From contig JBKAGO010000039.1 of assembly GCA_046290435.1 (NCBI GenBank), positions 76,691 to 140,690 on the forward strand: 64,000 nucleotides of DNA, read 5' to 3'. The notes beneath the pieces are model-generated. The model was not told the DNA's origin. It saw nothing but the letters and a program-made list of their open reading frames with translations, and made no database searches. The position numbers and the translations under genes are program-made. The DNA is from CAVQUE01 sp046290435 (GTDB lineage: Bacteria; Actinomycetota; Acidimicrobiia; Acidimicrobiales; UBA8592). Of this stretch, positions 1 through 9,322 are shown one piece after another; the first letter of the stretch is position 1, and the number at the start of each line of letters is the position of its first letter.

Positions 1-344
1 TCGGCCCCGAGGACCTCGACCTCGTCGAGCTCCACGACTGCTTCGCCACCGCCGAGCTGGTGCACTACGACAACCTGATGCTGTGCCCCGAGGGCGGCGC
101 GGTGGACTTCTTCGAGTCCGGCGCTCCGTGGCGCGACGGCGACAAGCCCGTCAACGTGTCGGGCGGCCTGCAGTCCAAGGGCCACCCCATCGCCGCCACA
201 GGCATCGCCAACATCCACGAGATCGTCATGCACCTGCGTGGCGAGGCCGGCGATCGCCAGATCGAGGGCGCCAAGGTGGGCCTGGCCCACGTCATCGGCC
301 TCGGCTCGGCCTGCGGCGTCCACATCCTCGAAAAGGCCGCCTGA
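1..344 (+). CDS. Thiolase (SCP2/acetyl-CoA acetyltransferase type), C-terminal part
   Basis: The 5' end lies outside the window; codons are in phase from base 3 and the stop is TGA at 342-344. The visible 113 residues match the end of an SCP2-type thiolase. ELHDCFATAEL resembles the conserved HDCF segment. GGLQSKGHPIAATG is the Gly-rich loop carrying the active-site His. HVIGLGSACGVHIL is the final thiolase segment. Family knowledge: these enzymes cleave or form 3-oxoacyl-CoA in lipid or sterol side-chain breakdown. Substrate cannot be judged from this fragment. It converges with the next gene, separated by a GC-rich hairpin. Confidence 0.85.
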   Translation, partial: GPEDLDLVELHDCFATAELVHYDNLMLCPEGGAVDFFESGAPWRDGDKPVNVSGGLQSKGHPIAATGIANIHEIVMHLRGEAGDRQIEGAKVGLAHVIGLGSACGVHILEKAA

Positions 345-350
345 TCGCGC

Positions 351-375
351 GGCCCCGGCCCAACCGGCCGGGGCC
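351..375. terminator. GC-rich hairpin between convergent genes
   Basis: A perfect 10-bp stem (351-360 with 366-375) and a 5-base loop sit between the convergent thiolase and DUF255 genes. There is no T-tract, so it is only a probable bidirectional terminator. Confidence 0.45.
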
Positions 376-379
376 TCGG

Positions 380-2377
380 TCAGGTGCCCTGTTCGGAGAG
401 CTGCCGGTCGAGGACCGCCGGGTCGTCGGTGGGCAGCAAGCAGGTGTAGTCGGCGCAGACGTGGGCCTTGCCGACCTCGCGACCCTGCCACAGCGGTGAC
501 TCGTAGGGTTCGCCCCAGGCAACGACGGTGTTGGGGCGGTACCGGCTGCGCACGACGTCGAGCAGGTCGCCGATGTCGCCCGGAACGACCACCTCGGTCA
601 GTCCGGTGGCCTCCATGTCGATGGCGGCCACCGCATGGGCGAATGCGGCCGGGTGCGCCGTCACCAGCGGGTCGACGAGCGCCAGGATCCGGTTGGCCCG
701 CTCGACGAGATCACGGCGTCCTGCCAGCGCGCCCAGCCGGACGAACGCCACCGCTGCCGCGCTGTTGGCCGACGGAACCGCGTTGTCGGTGAGGTCCTTG
801 GTGCGCACGACCAGAGGGTCGGCGTCGGCGCCGGTGGTGAACACCCCGCCGTTGTCGTCGTCCCAGAACAACTCCAGCAGCTGATCGGCGGCCTCGTTCG
901 CATGGCCGATCCAGCGAGCCTGGCCCGACGCCTCGCCCAGGCGGGTGAAGGCATCGACGACGGCCGCCAGGTCGTTGGCCACGCCGAGATGGCGGCGGGG
1001 GGTTTCGCGGGCGATGTCGTCGGCGTGCCAGGACCGCAGCCAGCGGCCATCGTGGCGGCGAAGGTTGGCCAGGAGGAACTCGCCGGCTCGGGTGGCGGCG
1101 GCCAACCACTGGTGGTTCGCCGTTGCGAGCGCCGCCTCGGCGAGCGCGGCGATGGCCAGCCCGTTCCACTCGGTCAGCACCTTGTCGTCGAGGCCGGGGC
1201 GGATTCGCATCTCACGTGCGGCCAGGAGGCGTTGGCGGCTGAGCTCGACCCCGACGGGGCGCAGCAGATCGCCACGCACGGGCCGCCACAGGATGCTGCG
1301 CCCCTCGAAGTTGGGGCCCTCGGCGACGCCGAACCAGTTGCAGAACTCGGCAGCGTCGTCGCCCAGGACCGAGGCGATCTGGGTATCGGTCCAGATGTAG
1401 TACTTGCCCTCCTCGCCCTCGGAGTCGGCGTCCTCGGCACTGAAGAAGCCACCGTCGTCGTTGCGCAGATCGCGCAGCATGTAGCCGATGGTCTCGTCGA
1501 CGACCTGCAGGTAGCGCTCCTTGCCGGTCACCTGCCATGCGTGCAGGTACAACCGCACGAACAGCGCGTTGTCGTACAGCATCTTCTCGAAATGCGGCAC
1601 CAGCCACTGCTGGTCGGTGGAGTACCGGGCGAAGCCTCCGCCGAGATGGTCGTAGATACCGCCCGAGGCCATCGCGTCGAGCGAGTTGGTCACCATAGTC
1701 AGGATGTCGTCGTCGCCGCTGCGGTGGTGCACCCGCAGGAGCGCCTCGTGGCACATGGTCTGGGGGAACTTCGGGGCCCGCCCGAAGCCGCCCCACGCGG
1801 CGTCGTACTGCTGGCGCAGGACCGTGGCGATGGCGTCGGTGACCGACCGTGACGGTCCGTTCGCGGTCGGGACCAGCGACGCGGCGCGTCCGATGGCGGC
1901 CGTCAGCCGCTCGGCTTGGCCCTCGACCTCGTCGCGTTCGCTCTCCCAGGCTTCGGCGACGCGCTCGAGCACGTCGACGAAGCTCGGGGCGTTGCCGCGC
2001 CGTTCGGGCGGGAAGTACGTGCCGCCGAAGAACGGGCGGCCGTCGGGGGTGCAGAACACCGTCATCGGCCACCCGCCACGGCCGGTCGTGGCCTGTACGG
2101 CGTCCATGTAGACGGCGTCGACGTCGGGCTGCTCTTCGCGGTCGACCTTGATGTTGACGAAGTGGCGGTTCATGACCGCTGCCGTCGCGGGGTCCTCGAA
2201 GGACTCATGGGCCATCACGTGGCACCAATGGCACGACGAATAGCCCACCGACAACAGGATCGGGCGGGCCGTGGCCGCAGCCTGCTCGAAGGCCTCGGGG
2301 CCCCAGGGGAACCAGTCGACCGGGTTGTCGGCGTGCTGGCGCAGATAGGGGCTGGTCTCGTCGCCGAGGCGGTTCAT
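380..2377 (-). CDS. DUF255 thioredoxin-fold protein (YyaL/SPATA20 family)
   Basis: A 665-residue protein. An N-terminal thioredoxin-like domain has a CHWC motif at about residues 47-50 (SSCHWCHVMAHESFED) followed by GGWPMTVF and GTYFPP. The rest is a long alpha/alpha-barrel region (GGIYDHLGGGFARYSTD, WLVPHFEKMLYDNA). This order and length are typical of the YyaL/SPATA20 family, whose biochemical role is poorly known; redox activity is an inference. The ATG at 2375-2377 was chosen because MNRLGDETSPYLRQHADNPV is the usual family N-terminus; a longer in-frame start at 2446 adds 23 low-complexity residues without family similarity. Confidence 0.9.
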   Translation of the reverse strand: MNRLGDETSPYLRQHADNPVDWFPWGPEAFEQAAATARPILLSVGYSSCHWCHVMAHESFEDPATAAVMNRHFVNIKVDREEQPDVDAVYMDAVQATTGRGGWPMTVFCTPDGRPFFGGTYFPPERRGNAPSFVDVLERVAEAWESERDEVEGQAERLTAAIGRAASLVPTANGPSRSVTDAIATVLRQQYDAAWGGFGRAPKFPQTMCHEALLRVHHRSGDDDILTMVTNSLDAMASGGIYDHLGGGFARYSTDQQWLVPHFEKMLYDNALFVRLYLHAWQVTGKERYLQVVDETIGYMLRDLRNDDGGFFSAEDADSEGEEGKYYIWTDTQIASVLGDDAAEFCNWFGVAEGPNFEGRSILWRPVRGDLLRPVGVELSRQRLLAAREMRIRPGLDDKVLTEWNGLAIAALAEAALATANHQWLAAATRAGEFLLANLRRHDGRWLRSWHADDIARETPRRHLGVANDLAAVVDAFTRLGEASGQARWIGHANEAADQLLELFWDDDNGGVFTTGADADPLVVRTKDLTDNAVPSANSAAAVAFVRLGALAGRRDLVERANRILALVDPLVTAHPAAFAHAVAAIDMEATGLTEVVVPGDIGDLLDVVRSRYRPNTVVAWGEPYESPLWQGREVGKAHVCADYTCLLPTDDPAVLDRQLSEQGT

Positions 2378-2493
2378 GGTGTCGAGCGTATTCGACGGCC
2401 CGCCGATGCCTCGCCGTCGACCCGTGGCGGTCCGCGTCGAGGGCATGGGGTGGCCATCTCGGACCCGGGGTTCTCGCGCAGTAGCGTGGATGC

Positions 2494-3792
2494 ATGGACG
2501 CTCACGAGCCGGGGCGACCCGAAGGGCAGCCGCCGATGGACGAGGCCGGCAGCGACGCGTGGCCCACCGTCGAACTGGACCTCACCGGTCGGGTTTCGTC
2601 ACCGTCCGCCGACGATGGCGGTGTCGGCTCTCTCGGCAGCGGGCCGCGTCGTCATCGCCGGTGGTCGGGCCGGAGCGCCATGCTCGCCATCCCGGTGTTC
2701 GCCGCAACGCTCGGCATCGTGGTCGCGTCGATCGCGTCCGAGGAGCCGGGCCCCGACGCCGCCGATGTCGTGCCGACGCCGGTGGCCGTCGAGCGGGATC
2801 TCCCCACGCCGGGACCTGCAGGGGTGGGTGAGGAGACGACGGCAGGCGCCGCCGGGCCCATCGAGGCTCGCGAGGTCGCGACGCTCGCCATCGGCGATCA
2901 GGTCTCGGGATCGAGCCGGGCGCTCGCCCTGGTCGACTCCGACGGACTGCGCATAGCGGACCTCGACGCCGGCACCGTCACCGACTCCACCGCGCTCGGG
3001 CCGGTGGGCGTCCCGATCCTGGTGGGCCCCGGACAGCGGGCCTTCGTGTTCGTCTCCCGCGACGAGCTGAAGGAGGTCGACGCCCGGGGTCGACAGCGCG
3101 TCATCGGTGCTGCCCACGGTGCGGCGGTCGGCCTCGACCGGGAACTCGTCTGGATGCTGGCCCGCAATGGCGACCGCAACGTGCTGACGGCGGTTCGGCG
3201 CTCGTCGGGTGCCGTCGCCGAGCAGATCCCCCTCGGCGGCTCCGACGTGCTGGTGGGGTTCCAAGCCGGACGCCCACTGGTGGCCACCGGCGATGTCGTC
3301 GTGCGACACGACCCGGACGCGACCGTCGTCGTCACCACGGGCAAGGTGGTCGCCACCGGCGGCGACCATCTGCTGGTGCGTCGCTGCCCCGAAGGCGATT
3401 GCGACGAAGCCGTGGTGGTCGATCTCGAGAACCGCAGCGAGCGCACCGTCGCTCTCGCCGCGGAGGTGCGGGCATTCGGCCTGGGCGAGGCCCTGAGCCC
3501 GGACGGTCGTTGGCTCGTGGGCCTGGTCTTCGGGGATCGTTCGCGGCCCGAGGTCGCGATCCATCCCCTGGTCGAGCCCGGCGCAGTCCCGCCCGAGCCG
3601 CTGGTCGTGTCGGTCGGCGTCTTGGGCTTCGGAGGTCGAGCCGCAGGGGTGACATGGAGCCCCGACGGCGCGTTGTTGGCCGCGCCGGGCAGCAGCCGCG
3701 TCGCGCTCGTCGACGTCGAGCGCCGGTCCACGGTGACCATCCCGATCCGGCTGTCGGGTTCGGGCCCGACCGTGCGATGGTTGGCGTCGTGA
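2494..3792 (+). CDS. Membrane-anchored protein with extracytoplasmic beta-propeller-like domain
   Basis: 432 residues that I do not recognise as a named family. About 60 polar N-terminal residues precede one membrane segment (about residues 61-82, AMLAIPVFAATLGIVVASIA), then a Pro/Glu-rich linker. About 300 extracytoplasmic residues of short beta-strand-like repeats follow, including LSPDGRWLVGLVFGD and WSPDGALLAAPGSSRVALVDVE, which recall WD40/TolB-type propeller blades. It overlaps the menA start by four bases (GTGA at 3789-3792), so the two are probably co-transcribed; no functional link is evident. Confidence 0.75.
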   Translation: MDAHEPGRPEGQPPMDEAGSDAWPTVELDLTGRVSSPSADDGGVGSLGSGPRRHRRWSGRSAMLAIPVFAATLGIVVASIASEEPGPDAADVVPTPVAVERDLPTPGPAGVGEETTAGAAGPIEAREVATLAIGDQVSGSSRALALVDSDGLRIADLDAGTVTDSTALGPVGVPILVGPGQRAFVFVSRDELKEVDARGRQRVIGAAHGAAVGLDRELVWMLARNGDRNVLTAVRRSSGAVAEQIPLGGSDVLVGFQAGRPLVATGDVVVRHDPDATVVVTTGKVVATGGDHLLVRRCPEGDCDEAVVVDLENRSERTVALAAEVRAFGLGEALSPDGRWLVGLVFGDRSRPEVAIHPLVEPGAVPPEPLVVSVGVLGFGGRAAGVTWSPDGALLAAPGSSRVALVDVERRSTVTIPIRLSGSGPTVRWLAS

Positions 3793-4709
3793 CCCGAGCC
3801 CGTCCCGAACCCGACTCCCGTCCGCACGGCCCGCTGCTCTGGCTGGCCGGCGCCCGGCCGAAGACCCTCCCTGCAGCCGTAGTGCCCGTCATCGTCGGCA
3901 CGGCCGCCGCTGCCGACGCCGCCGCCGGTGGGGGACAGGGGATCTCCTGGGTGCGGGCCCTGCTCGCCCTCGTGGTCTCCCTGGCCCTGCAGGTGGGCGT
4001 CAACTACGCGAACGACTACTCCGACGGGGTGCGCGGCACCGACGACGACCGGGTCGGGCCGCTCCGTCTCGTCGGGTCGGGTCTCGTCCCGGCACGTCAG
4101 GTGAAACTCGCCGCATTCGCCGCCTTCGGCGTGGCCGCAGTCGCGGGGCTCGCCCTGGCTGCGATGACCACCTGGTGGCTTCTGGTGGTCGGCGTCGCCG
4201 CCATCGCCGCGGCATGGGGTTACACCGGGGGTCCGAACCCGTACGGCTACCTGGGCCTCGGCGAGGTGTTCGTGTTCGTCTTCTTCGGCCTCGTCGCCAC
4301 CGCCGGCAGCAGCTTCGTGCAGCGCGAGGCCATCGAGGGCTGGGACGTGTTGGTGTCGATCCCGGTCGGCTTGTTCGCCACTGCGCTGCTGGTGACGAAC
4401 AACCTGCGTGACATCCCGACCGACGCTGCGTCGGGCAAACGGACGCTGGCCGTCCGCCTCGGAGACCGTGCGACCCGCGTGCTCTTCGTCGCGATGATCG
4501 TGGCGGCGTTCGCCTGCGTGGCGCTGACCGCGGCATGGCGTCCGTGGGCGCTGGTGGGCCTGATCGCGGCGCCGCTCGCGGTGGCGCCGGTGCGGATCGT
4601 CCTGGGTGGCGCCACGGGTCGTGCCCTGATCGCGGTGCTCGAGGGCACCGGCAGGGTGCAGCTGGTGTTCGGCATCGCGTTCGCCGCCGGCCTGTGGCTC
4701 GGCGCCTGA
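3789..4709 (+). CDS. menA: 1,4-dihydroxy-2-naphthoate polyprenyltransferase
   Basis: 306 residues, a usual MenA length, with many hydrophobic helices. Both Asp-rich prenyltransferase motifs are visible: NDYSDGVRGTDDDR at about residue 74 and DIPTDAASGKRTLAVRLG at about residue 208. Family knowledge: MenA attaches the isoprenoid tail to DHNA in the membrane to give demethylmenaquinone. The GTG at 3789 overlaps the upstream TGA. An in-frame ATG at 3777 is an alternative start. The methyltransferase that finishes menaquinone lies about 400 bases downstream on the opposite strand. Confidence 0.93.
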   Translation: MTRARPEPDSRPHGPLLWLAGARPKTLPAAVVPVIVGTAAAADAAAGGGQGISWVRALLALVVSLALQVGVNYANDYSDGVRGTDDDRVGPLRLVGSGLVPARQVKLAAFAAFGVAAVAGLALAAMTTWWLLVVGVAAIAAAWGYTGGPNPYGYLGLGEVFVFVFFGLVATAGSSFVQREAIEGWDVLVSIPVGLFATALLVTNNLRDIPTDAASGKRTLAVRLGDRATRVLFVAMIVAAFACVALTAAWRPWALVGLIAAPLAVAPVRIVLGGATGRALIAVLEGTGRVQLVFGIAFAAGLWLGA

Positions 4710-4712
4710 CGT

Positions 4713-5090
4713 TCAGACGGAGCTGTCCGGCGGCGGTGCCGGCAGGTCCTCGTTGATCTCGAGGCGGTTGCCGTCGGGGTCGAACAGGAACGCCTGACGG
4801 CGAGGACCGATCACCACGGGGCCCTTGACCGTGAGGCCGGCTGCGGTGAGCTCGGCGACGGTGGTGTCGAGGTCGTCGACGACGAACGCCACGTGCTGGC
4901 CGACGTCGTCGGGCACGGTGCCGCCGACCAGGTGGATCTGGCGTCCGGAGCCGACGTCGAGCCAGGCGCCCGGCACGGCGATGCCCTCGCGTGGCAACAA
5001 GGCGAAGCCCAGCACGTCGGTGTAGAAGGCGATCGACCGCTCGAGATCGGTGACGTTGATGGCGACGTGATGAAGATCGACGATGCCCAC
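4713..5090 (-). CDS. VOC (glyoxalase/dioxygenase) superfamily protein
   Basis: 125 residues with the paired beta-alpha-beta-beta-beta pattern of the vicinal oxygen chelate fold. It begins DLHHVAINVTDLERSIAFYTD and ends FLFDPDGNRLEINED. Candidate metal ligands are the His of HHVAINV, the His of GRQIHLV, and the Glu near the C-terminus. The substrate cannot be told from sequence. It starts 23 bases after the menG stop on the same strand, so it may be transcribed with menG. Confidence 0.85.
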   Translation of the reverse strand: MGIVDLHHVAINVTDLERSIAFYTDVLGFALLPREGIAVPGAWLDVGSGRQIHLVGGTVPDDVGQHVAFVVDDLDTTVAELTAAGLTVKGPVVIGPRRQAFLFDPDGNRLEINEDLPAPPPDSSV

Positions 5091-5112
5091 GCCGTGACGC
5101 TAGTCGGTGCCC

Positions 5113-5799
5113 CTACTGCCGGGTGGCGCAGATGAGCTGCGCAGCCCCGAGGGGAAGGAGCTCTCGCTCGACGTCGACGAACCCGGCCGCGGCGACCATG
5201 GCGGTCAGCTCGTCGGGTTCGGGCAGGTACGCCACCGAGCGGGGCAGGTACCGGTACGCCTCGGCGTCGGAGAACAGCGCACCGACGCGAGGGACGATCT
5301 TGCCGAAGTAGAGGCCGTGGCCCCACCGCAGCACGGGGTTGTCGGGTTCGGCGACGTCGAGCAGCGCGATGCGGCCGCCCGGGCGGGTGACACGAGCGAG
5401 CTCGGCGAAGAACGCCGGCAGCTCCATCAGGTTCCGTAGCGCGAACCCGCAGGTGGCGCCGTCGAGACCGGCGTCGGGCACCGGCAGGCGCAGGATGTCG
5501 GCATGCACGAGCGGTGCCTCGGTGCGTGCCGCGTGGAGCATGCCGGCCGACAGGTCGAATCCGATGGGCCTCAGGCCAGAGCGCTCGAGGTCGATGCAGA
5601 AGTCGCCGGTGCCGCAGGCCAGGTCGGCGACGAGCGATCCCGGTGCGAGTGCGAGACGCTCGACGGTGTGGCGCCGCCAGCGGACGTCGAGCCGGAAGGT
5701 CATGATCCGATTGACCAGGTCGTAGCGCGGCGCAATGGCATCGAACATCGTCCGCACGGCAGCCACCTTGGCCTCGCCGCTGGGGAGCTCGTCGCCCAT
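5113..5799 (-). CDS. menG: Demethylmenaquinone methyltransferase (UbiE/MenG family)
   Basis: 228 residues from the ATG at 5797-5799. It carries FDAIAPRYDLVNRIMTFRLD near the N-terminus, the SAM-binding loop VADLACGTGDFCIDL, FALRNLMELPAFFAELARV and RPGGRIALLDVAEPDNP, all typical of UbiE/MenG. Role: C-methylation of demethylmenaquinone, the last step of menaquinone synthesis, consistent with menA nearby. A GTG at 5860-5862 would add 21 residues and a GTG at 5805 adds two; I prefer the ATG because the conserved family sequence begins just after it. Confidence 0.92.
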   Translation of the reverse strand: MGDELPSGEAKVAAVRTMFDAIAPRYDLVNRIMTFRLDVRWRRHTVERLALAPGSLVADLACGTGDFCIDLERSGLRPIGFDLSAGMLHAARTEAPLVHADILRLPVPDAGLDGATCGFALRNLMELPAFFAELARVTRPGGRIALLDVAEPDNPVLRWGHGLYFGKIVPRVGALFSDAEAYRYLPRSVAYLPEPDELTAMVAAAGFVDVERELLPLGAAQLICATRQ

Positions 5800-5944
5800 G
5801 GGCACACGTGCGGGCAGGCTGTGCCCGCCTCTGGTCTCGGTACGGATCGCTGGATCGTCCACGAACGTCGAGGCTACCGGTGGTCGGTGGCACCGGCCGG
5901 ATCGAGGAACGCCTCGCCCGCCGGGGCCGATACTCTGCCCGGCG

Positions 5945-6754
5945 ATGATCGTCGATCTCGCCGGCATCGCGCTCGCTGCGGGCGAGGCGCGGCGGCTGCT
6001 CCCCCTCAGTGCGGTCCTTCCCAAACCGCTGTGCCCGGTGGGCAACGTGGCGCTCGTGCACCAGGCGCTCGACCGCCTCGTCGACGCCGGCGCCGAGCCC
6101 GCCGTCAACGTGCACCACCACGCCGAGCTGATCGCCGCGTCGGTGCAGGGCCGGGCCCATGTGTCGCACGAGGTCGACGAGGCCCTCGGCACCGCCGGGG
6201 GAGTCGGCAACCTGGCCGGATGGATCGACGGTCGGCCCGTCCTCGTGGTCAACGCCGACACATGGACACGCGGGTCGGCGGCGCCGTTGCTCGAGGACTG
6301 GGACGGCGAACGGATCCGTGTCCTCGTCCCCGGTGGCGGCCCGTTCACGCCCCGCAGTGCCGTGACCGGCACGCTGTTGCCGTGGTCGGTGGTCTCCACG
6401 TTGCCCACGACACCGTCGGGGCTCTACGAGACGGTGTGGCGCGATGCTGCAGCGACGGGGCGTCTCGAGGTCGTGGCCGACCCGAGCGAGCACCGCGACT
6501 GCGGCACGGTCGCACGTCTCCTCGACGCCAACATGGCTGCCATCGCGGCCGAGGACGTCGAGTCGATCGTCGATCCCGGCGCCGAGGTCGCCGGGTCGGT
6601 GCGGTCGAGCGTCGTCGCTGCAGGGGCCGTCGTGGAGGGCAGCGTCGAGAACTGCGTGCTGGGACCGGGTACCAGCGTCGCCCCCGGCGAAGCACTTCGT
6701 GACGCCATCCGCATCCAGGGTCGGTGGCGCCAGCGGACATTCCTGGTGCGCTGA
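5945..6754 (+). CDS. Sugar-phosphate nucleotidyltransferase-like protein
   Basis: 269 residues. The N-terminus (GIALAAGEARRLLPLSAVLP, then KPLCPVGN) fits the NTP-transferase signature LAAGxGxRLxPLTxxxPKPL, although the usual first GxG is GEA. VLVVNADTWTR is the expected metal/nucleotide Asp region. The last 60 residues (VDPGAEVAGSVRSSVVAAG, then VVEGSVENCVLGPGT) look like a short left-handed beta-helix, as in mannose-1-phosphate guanylyltransferase-like proteins. The exact sugar is unknown. Start ATG at 5945 follows a 145-base gap from menG, which is divergent. Confidence 0.8.
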   Translation: MIVDLAGIALAAGEARRLLPLSAVLPKPLCPVGNVALVHQALDRLVDAGAEPAVNVHHHAELIAASVQGRAHVSHEVDEALGTAGGVGNLAGWIDGRPVLVVNADTWTRGSAAPLLEDWDGERIRVLVPGGGPFTPRSAVTGTLLPWSVVSTLPTTPSGLYETVWRDAAATGRLEVVADPSEHRDCGTVARLLDANMAAIAAEDVESIVDPGAEVAGSVRSSVVAAGAVVEGSVENCVLGPGTSVAPGEALRDAIRIQGRWRQRTFLVR

Positions 6755-6769
6755 GCACCGGCGCTCACG

Positions 6770-7834
6770 TCAGCGGCGGCGGGTGGGCACCTTCATCGTG
6801 ATCTCGTGATTGGCCCGCAGCTGCCCGCAGGCCGCGTCGATGTCGGTGCCCCGATTGGCACGGATGGTGGCGTTGACCCCGAGCGACCGCAGCGTGTCGC
6901 GGAACTCGCGGACCCGTTCGGGCCTGCTGCCGACGACCGGATACCCCGGTGTCGGGTTGAGCGGGATGAGGTTGACGTGGGCCCGCAGGGCTCTGGCCAG
7001 CTCGGCGAGCTGCGTGGCGTCGCGCTCGCGATCGTTGGTGTCGGCGATCATCGCCCACTCGAACGACAGCCGTCGGTTCTTCACCGCGAGGTACTGGGCG
7101 CAGGCGTCCATCAGCGCACCCAGCGGATAGCGACGGTTGATGGGGACCAGCTCGTCGCGCAGGGTGTCGTTGGCGGCGTGCAACGACACCGCGAGATTGA
7201 CCGGCAGGGACTCGCCGGCCAGACGCACGATGCCGGGAACCAGCCCGACGGTGGAGATGGTGAGATGCCGGGCGGAGATCCCGATGTCGCCGTGGAGACG
7301 CTCGACGGCGCCCCAGACCTCGTCGTAGTTGGCCATGGGCTCGCCCATGCCCATGAACACGATGTTGGAGACCCGTCGAGGCGCCGCTTCGCGGATGGCC
7401 CGCACGACCTGTTCGACGATCTCGCCCCGGCTGAGATGCCGTTCGAAACCGGCCTGACCCGTGGCACAGAAGCCGCAGGCCATGGCGCAACCGGCCTGGC
7501 TGCTGATGCAGACCGTGCTGCGGTCGTCGTAGTGCATCAGGACCGTCTCGACCGAGGCGCCGCCCTGCAGGGACCACAGCCACTTGACGGTGTCGCCGTC
7601 GTCGCTGACAGATCGTGTCGTCTCGGTGAGGGCAACGGGTAGCTCGTCGGTCAGCCGCTGACGCAACGCGATGGGGAGGTTCGTCATGTCCTCCGGGTCG
7701 ACGTGCTGGTCGTAGAGCCCTTGCCAGACCTGGTCGAGTCGGTACCGGGGCTGGTCGGCGAGCAGCGCTGCGAGTTCATCGCTGCTGATGCCATAGCGGG
7801 TGACCGGATGGCGGGAACCCGATTCGGTGGTCAT
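6770..7834 (-). CDS. rlmN: 23S rRNA (adenine(2503)-C(2))-methyltransferase, dual-specificity
   Basis: 354 residues, standard RlmN length. The radical-SAM motif CAMACGFC (CxxxCxxC) lies at about residues 115-122 in SSQAGCAMACGFCATGQAGF. FMGMGEPMANYDEV and the C-terminal NLIPLNPTPG are present. Family knowledge: it methylates A2503 of 23S rRNA and A37 of some tRNAs. The ATG at 7832-7834 overlaps the mshD stop in an ATGA, so I prefer it to the in-frame ATG nine bases upstream. It is co-transcribed with mshD. Confidence 0.95.
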   Translation of the reverse strand: MTTESGSRHPVTRYGISSDELAALLADQPRYRLDQVWQGLYDQHVDPEDMTNLPIALRQRLTDELPVALTETTRSVSDDGDTVKWLWSLQGGASVETVLMHYDDRSTVCISSQAGCAMACGFCATGQAGFERHLSRGEIVEQVVRAIREAAPRRVSNIVFMGMGEPMANYDEVWGAVERLHGDIGISARHLTISTVGLVPGIVRLAGESLPVNLAVSLHAANDTLRDELVPINRRYPLGALMDACAQYLAVKNRRLSFEWAMIADTNDRERDATQLAELARALRAHVNLIPLNPTPGYPVVGSRPERVREFRDTLRSLGVNATIRANRGTDIDAACGQLRANHEITMKVPTRRR

Positions 7835-8538
7835 CGGTCGCACCGGTAGGCACGGTTGGTGGCGTGGCGGAAGAACCCGATGCGTTCGTAGGTGCGGACA
7901 GCGGCGTCGTTGTCGGCCTCGACGTAGAGCATTGCCGTCGTGATGCCACGGTCGGCCAGCCAGTCGAGACCGGCGCGGGTCATCGGACCGCCCAGGCGCT
8001 GGCCGTGGAAGTCGGGATCGACGGCGATCACATAGATCTCGCCCAGTTCCGGTTCACCCTGGCTGGGCCGGGCGGGGTGGATCTTCGTCCAGCAGAAGCC
8101 CGCCAGGCGATCGTCGATCTCGTGGAGCCGGAAACCATCGGCGTCGAACCACGGCTCGGCCATCGTCGCGGCGAGGCGTTCCGGCGTGAGGCCGGCCTGT
8201 TCGGGGTGCCAGGCGAAGGCCCGGTTGTTGACCTCGATGAATGCCTGGACGTCGGTGTCGGGGTCGAACGGCCTGGTCTCGATTCCGGCCGGCTCGACCG
8301 GGAGCTCGCAGCGCAGCTGGAGCAGATCCCGATACGGGACCAGGCCATGGGCTGCGAGGGCCTCGTCGTCACCGTCTCGTACATCGATGATCCACACCTG
8401 CGCTCCGCCGTCGCCCGACCCGGCGGTCGCGAGCGCGTCGGCGACGTCGTCGCCGAGACGCCCGCGGGGATGGTCCTTCGAAACCTCCACGCTGACGGCG
8501 AAGGGCGCAGGGCCGGGGGTGGTCACCGAGATACTCAC
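7831..8538 (-). CDS. mshD: Mycothiol synthase-like GNAT acetyltransferase
   Basis: The C-terminal GNAT domain matches MshD closely: NRAFAWHPEQAGLT, GFCWTKIHP, GEIYVIAVDPDFHGQRLGG and MLYVEADNDAAVRTYERIGF. Role: acetyl-CoA-dependent acetylation of Cys-GlcN-Ins, the last step of mycothiol synthesis. At 235 residues it is clearly shorter than the roughly 300-residue mycobacterial enzyme; the N-terminal GNAT-like half is reduced to about 80 residues. Mycothiol is a marker of Actinobacteria. It is divergent from nth. Confidence 0.88.
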   Translation of the reverse strand: MSISVTTPGPAPFAVSVEVSKDHPRGRLGDDVADALATAGSGDGGAQVWIIDVRDGDDEALAAHGLVPYRDLLQLRCELPVEPAGIETRPFDPDTDVQAFIEVNNRAFAWHPEQAGLTPERLAATMAEPWFDADGFRLHEIDDRLAGFCWTKIHPARPSQGEPELGEIYVIAVDPDFHGQRLGGPMTRAGLDWLADRGITTAMLYVEADNDAAVRTYERIGFFRHATNRAYRCDR

Positions 8539-8597
8539 CCTTCGAGGCTACTGGCGTGGCCGCTGGGGCGATCGCGACCCGCAGTAGCCTGCCCGCC

Positions 8598-9254
8598 ATG
8601 ACCTCGTCCCGGCCGTTCGGCAAACCGCGCTCGCCGAAGGGGCGCGCCCGCGCAGCGCATCTGCTGCTCGCCGAGGAATACCCCGACGCCATCTGCGAAC
8701 TCGACCACACCAACGCGTTCGAGTTGCTGGCGGCCACGATCATGTCCGCGCAGGCCACCGATGTCGGGGTGAACAAGGTCACCCCTGCACTGTTCGCCGC
8801 CTATCCGACGCCCGAAGCGCTGGCCGCTGCCGATCAGGCCGACGTCGAGGCCATCATCGGCTCGCTCGGACTGTTCCGCTCGAAGGCCAAGAACCTGATC
8901 GGGATGGCCCAGCGCCTCGTCGCCGATTTCGACGGAGAGGTGCCGACAGCGATGGCCGACCTGGTCAGCCTCCCCGGCGTCGGCCGAAAGACCGCAAACG
9001 TTGTGCGCAGCGTCGCCCTTGGCCTACCCGGCCTGCCCGTCGACACCCATGTCGGGCGGCTCGTTGGTCGCCTGGGCATCACCGACGAGACCGACCCCGT
9101 CAAGGTCGAGCGGATCCTGAACCCGATGATCCCGGCGGCCGAACGCGGCGAGTTCAGCCTGCGGCTCATCCTGCACGGCCGCCGTGTCTGCGGGGCCCGG
9201 AACCCCGATTGTGGGGCGTGCACGCTGGCCTGGTTCTGCCCGTCTGCACGCTGA
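8598..9254 (+). CDS. nth: Endonuclease III, DNA glycosylase/AP lyase
   Basis: 218 residues. LLAATIMSAQATDVGVNKVT is the usual Nth N-terminal region. The helix-hairpin-helix LPGVGRKTANVV has the catalytic Lys at about residue 131. VDTHVGRLVGRLG holds the catalytic Asp at about residue 148. The end, CGARNPDCGACTLAWFC, is a C-x6-C-x2-C-x5-C 4Fe-4S cluster. Role: excision of oxidised pyrimidines in base-excision repair. The ATG at 8598 was chosen over one 42 bases upstream because the upstream part overlaps the mshD promoter region and lacks family similarity. Confidence 0.95.
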   Translation: MTSSRPFGKPRSPKGRARAAHLLLAEEYPDAICELDHTNAFELLAATIMSAQATDVGVNKVTPALFAAYPTPEALAAADQADVEAIIGSLGLFRSKAKNLIGMAQRLVADFDGEVPTAMADLVSLPGVGRKTANVVRSVALGLPGLPVDTHVGRLVGRLGITDETDPVKVERILNPMIPAAERGEFSLRLILHGRRVCGARNPDCGACTLAWFCPSAR

Positions 9255-9322
9255 AGTATCGGACGTCCACGTCCGGCGGGCTCATCTTCTGGCAGTACCG
9301 GCGACAGATTTTCTTCGATGGT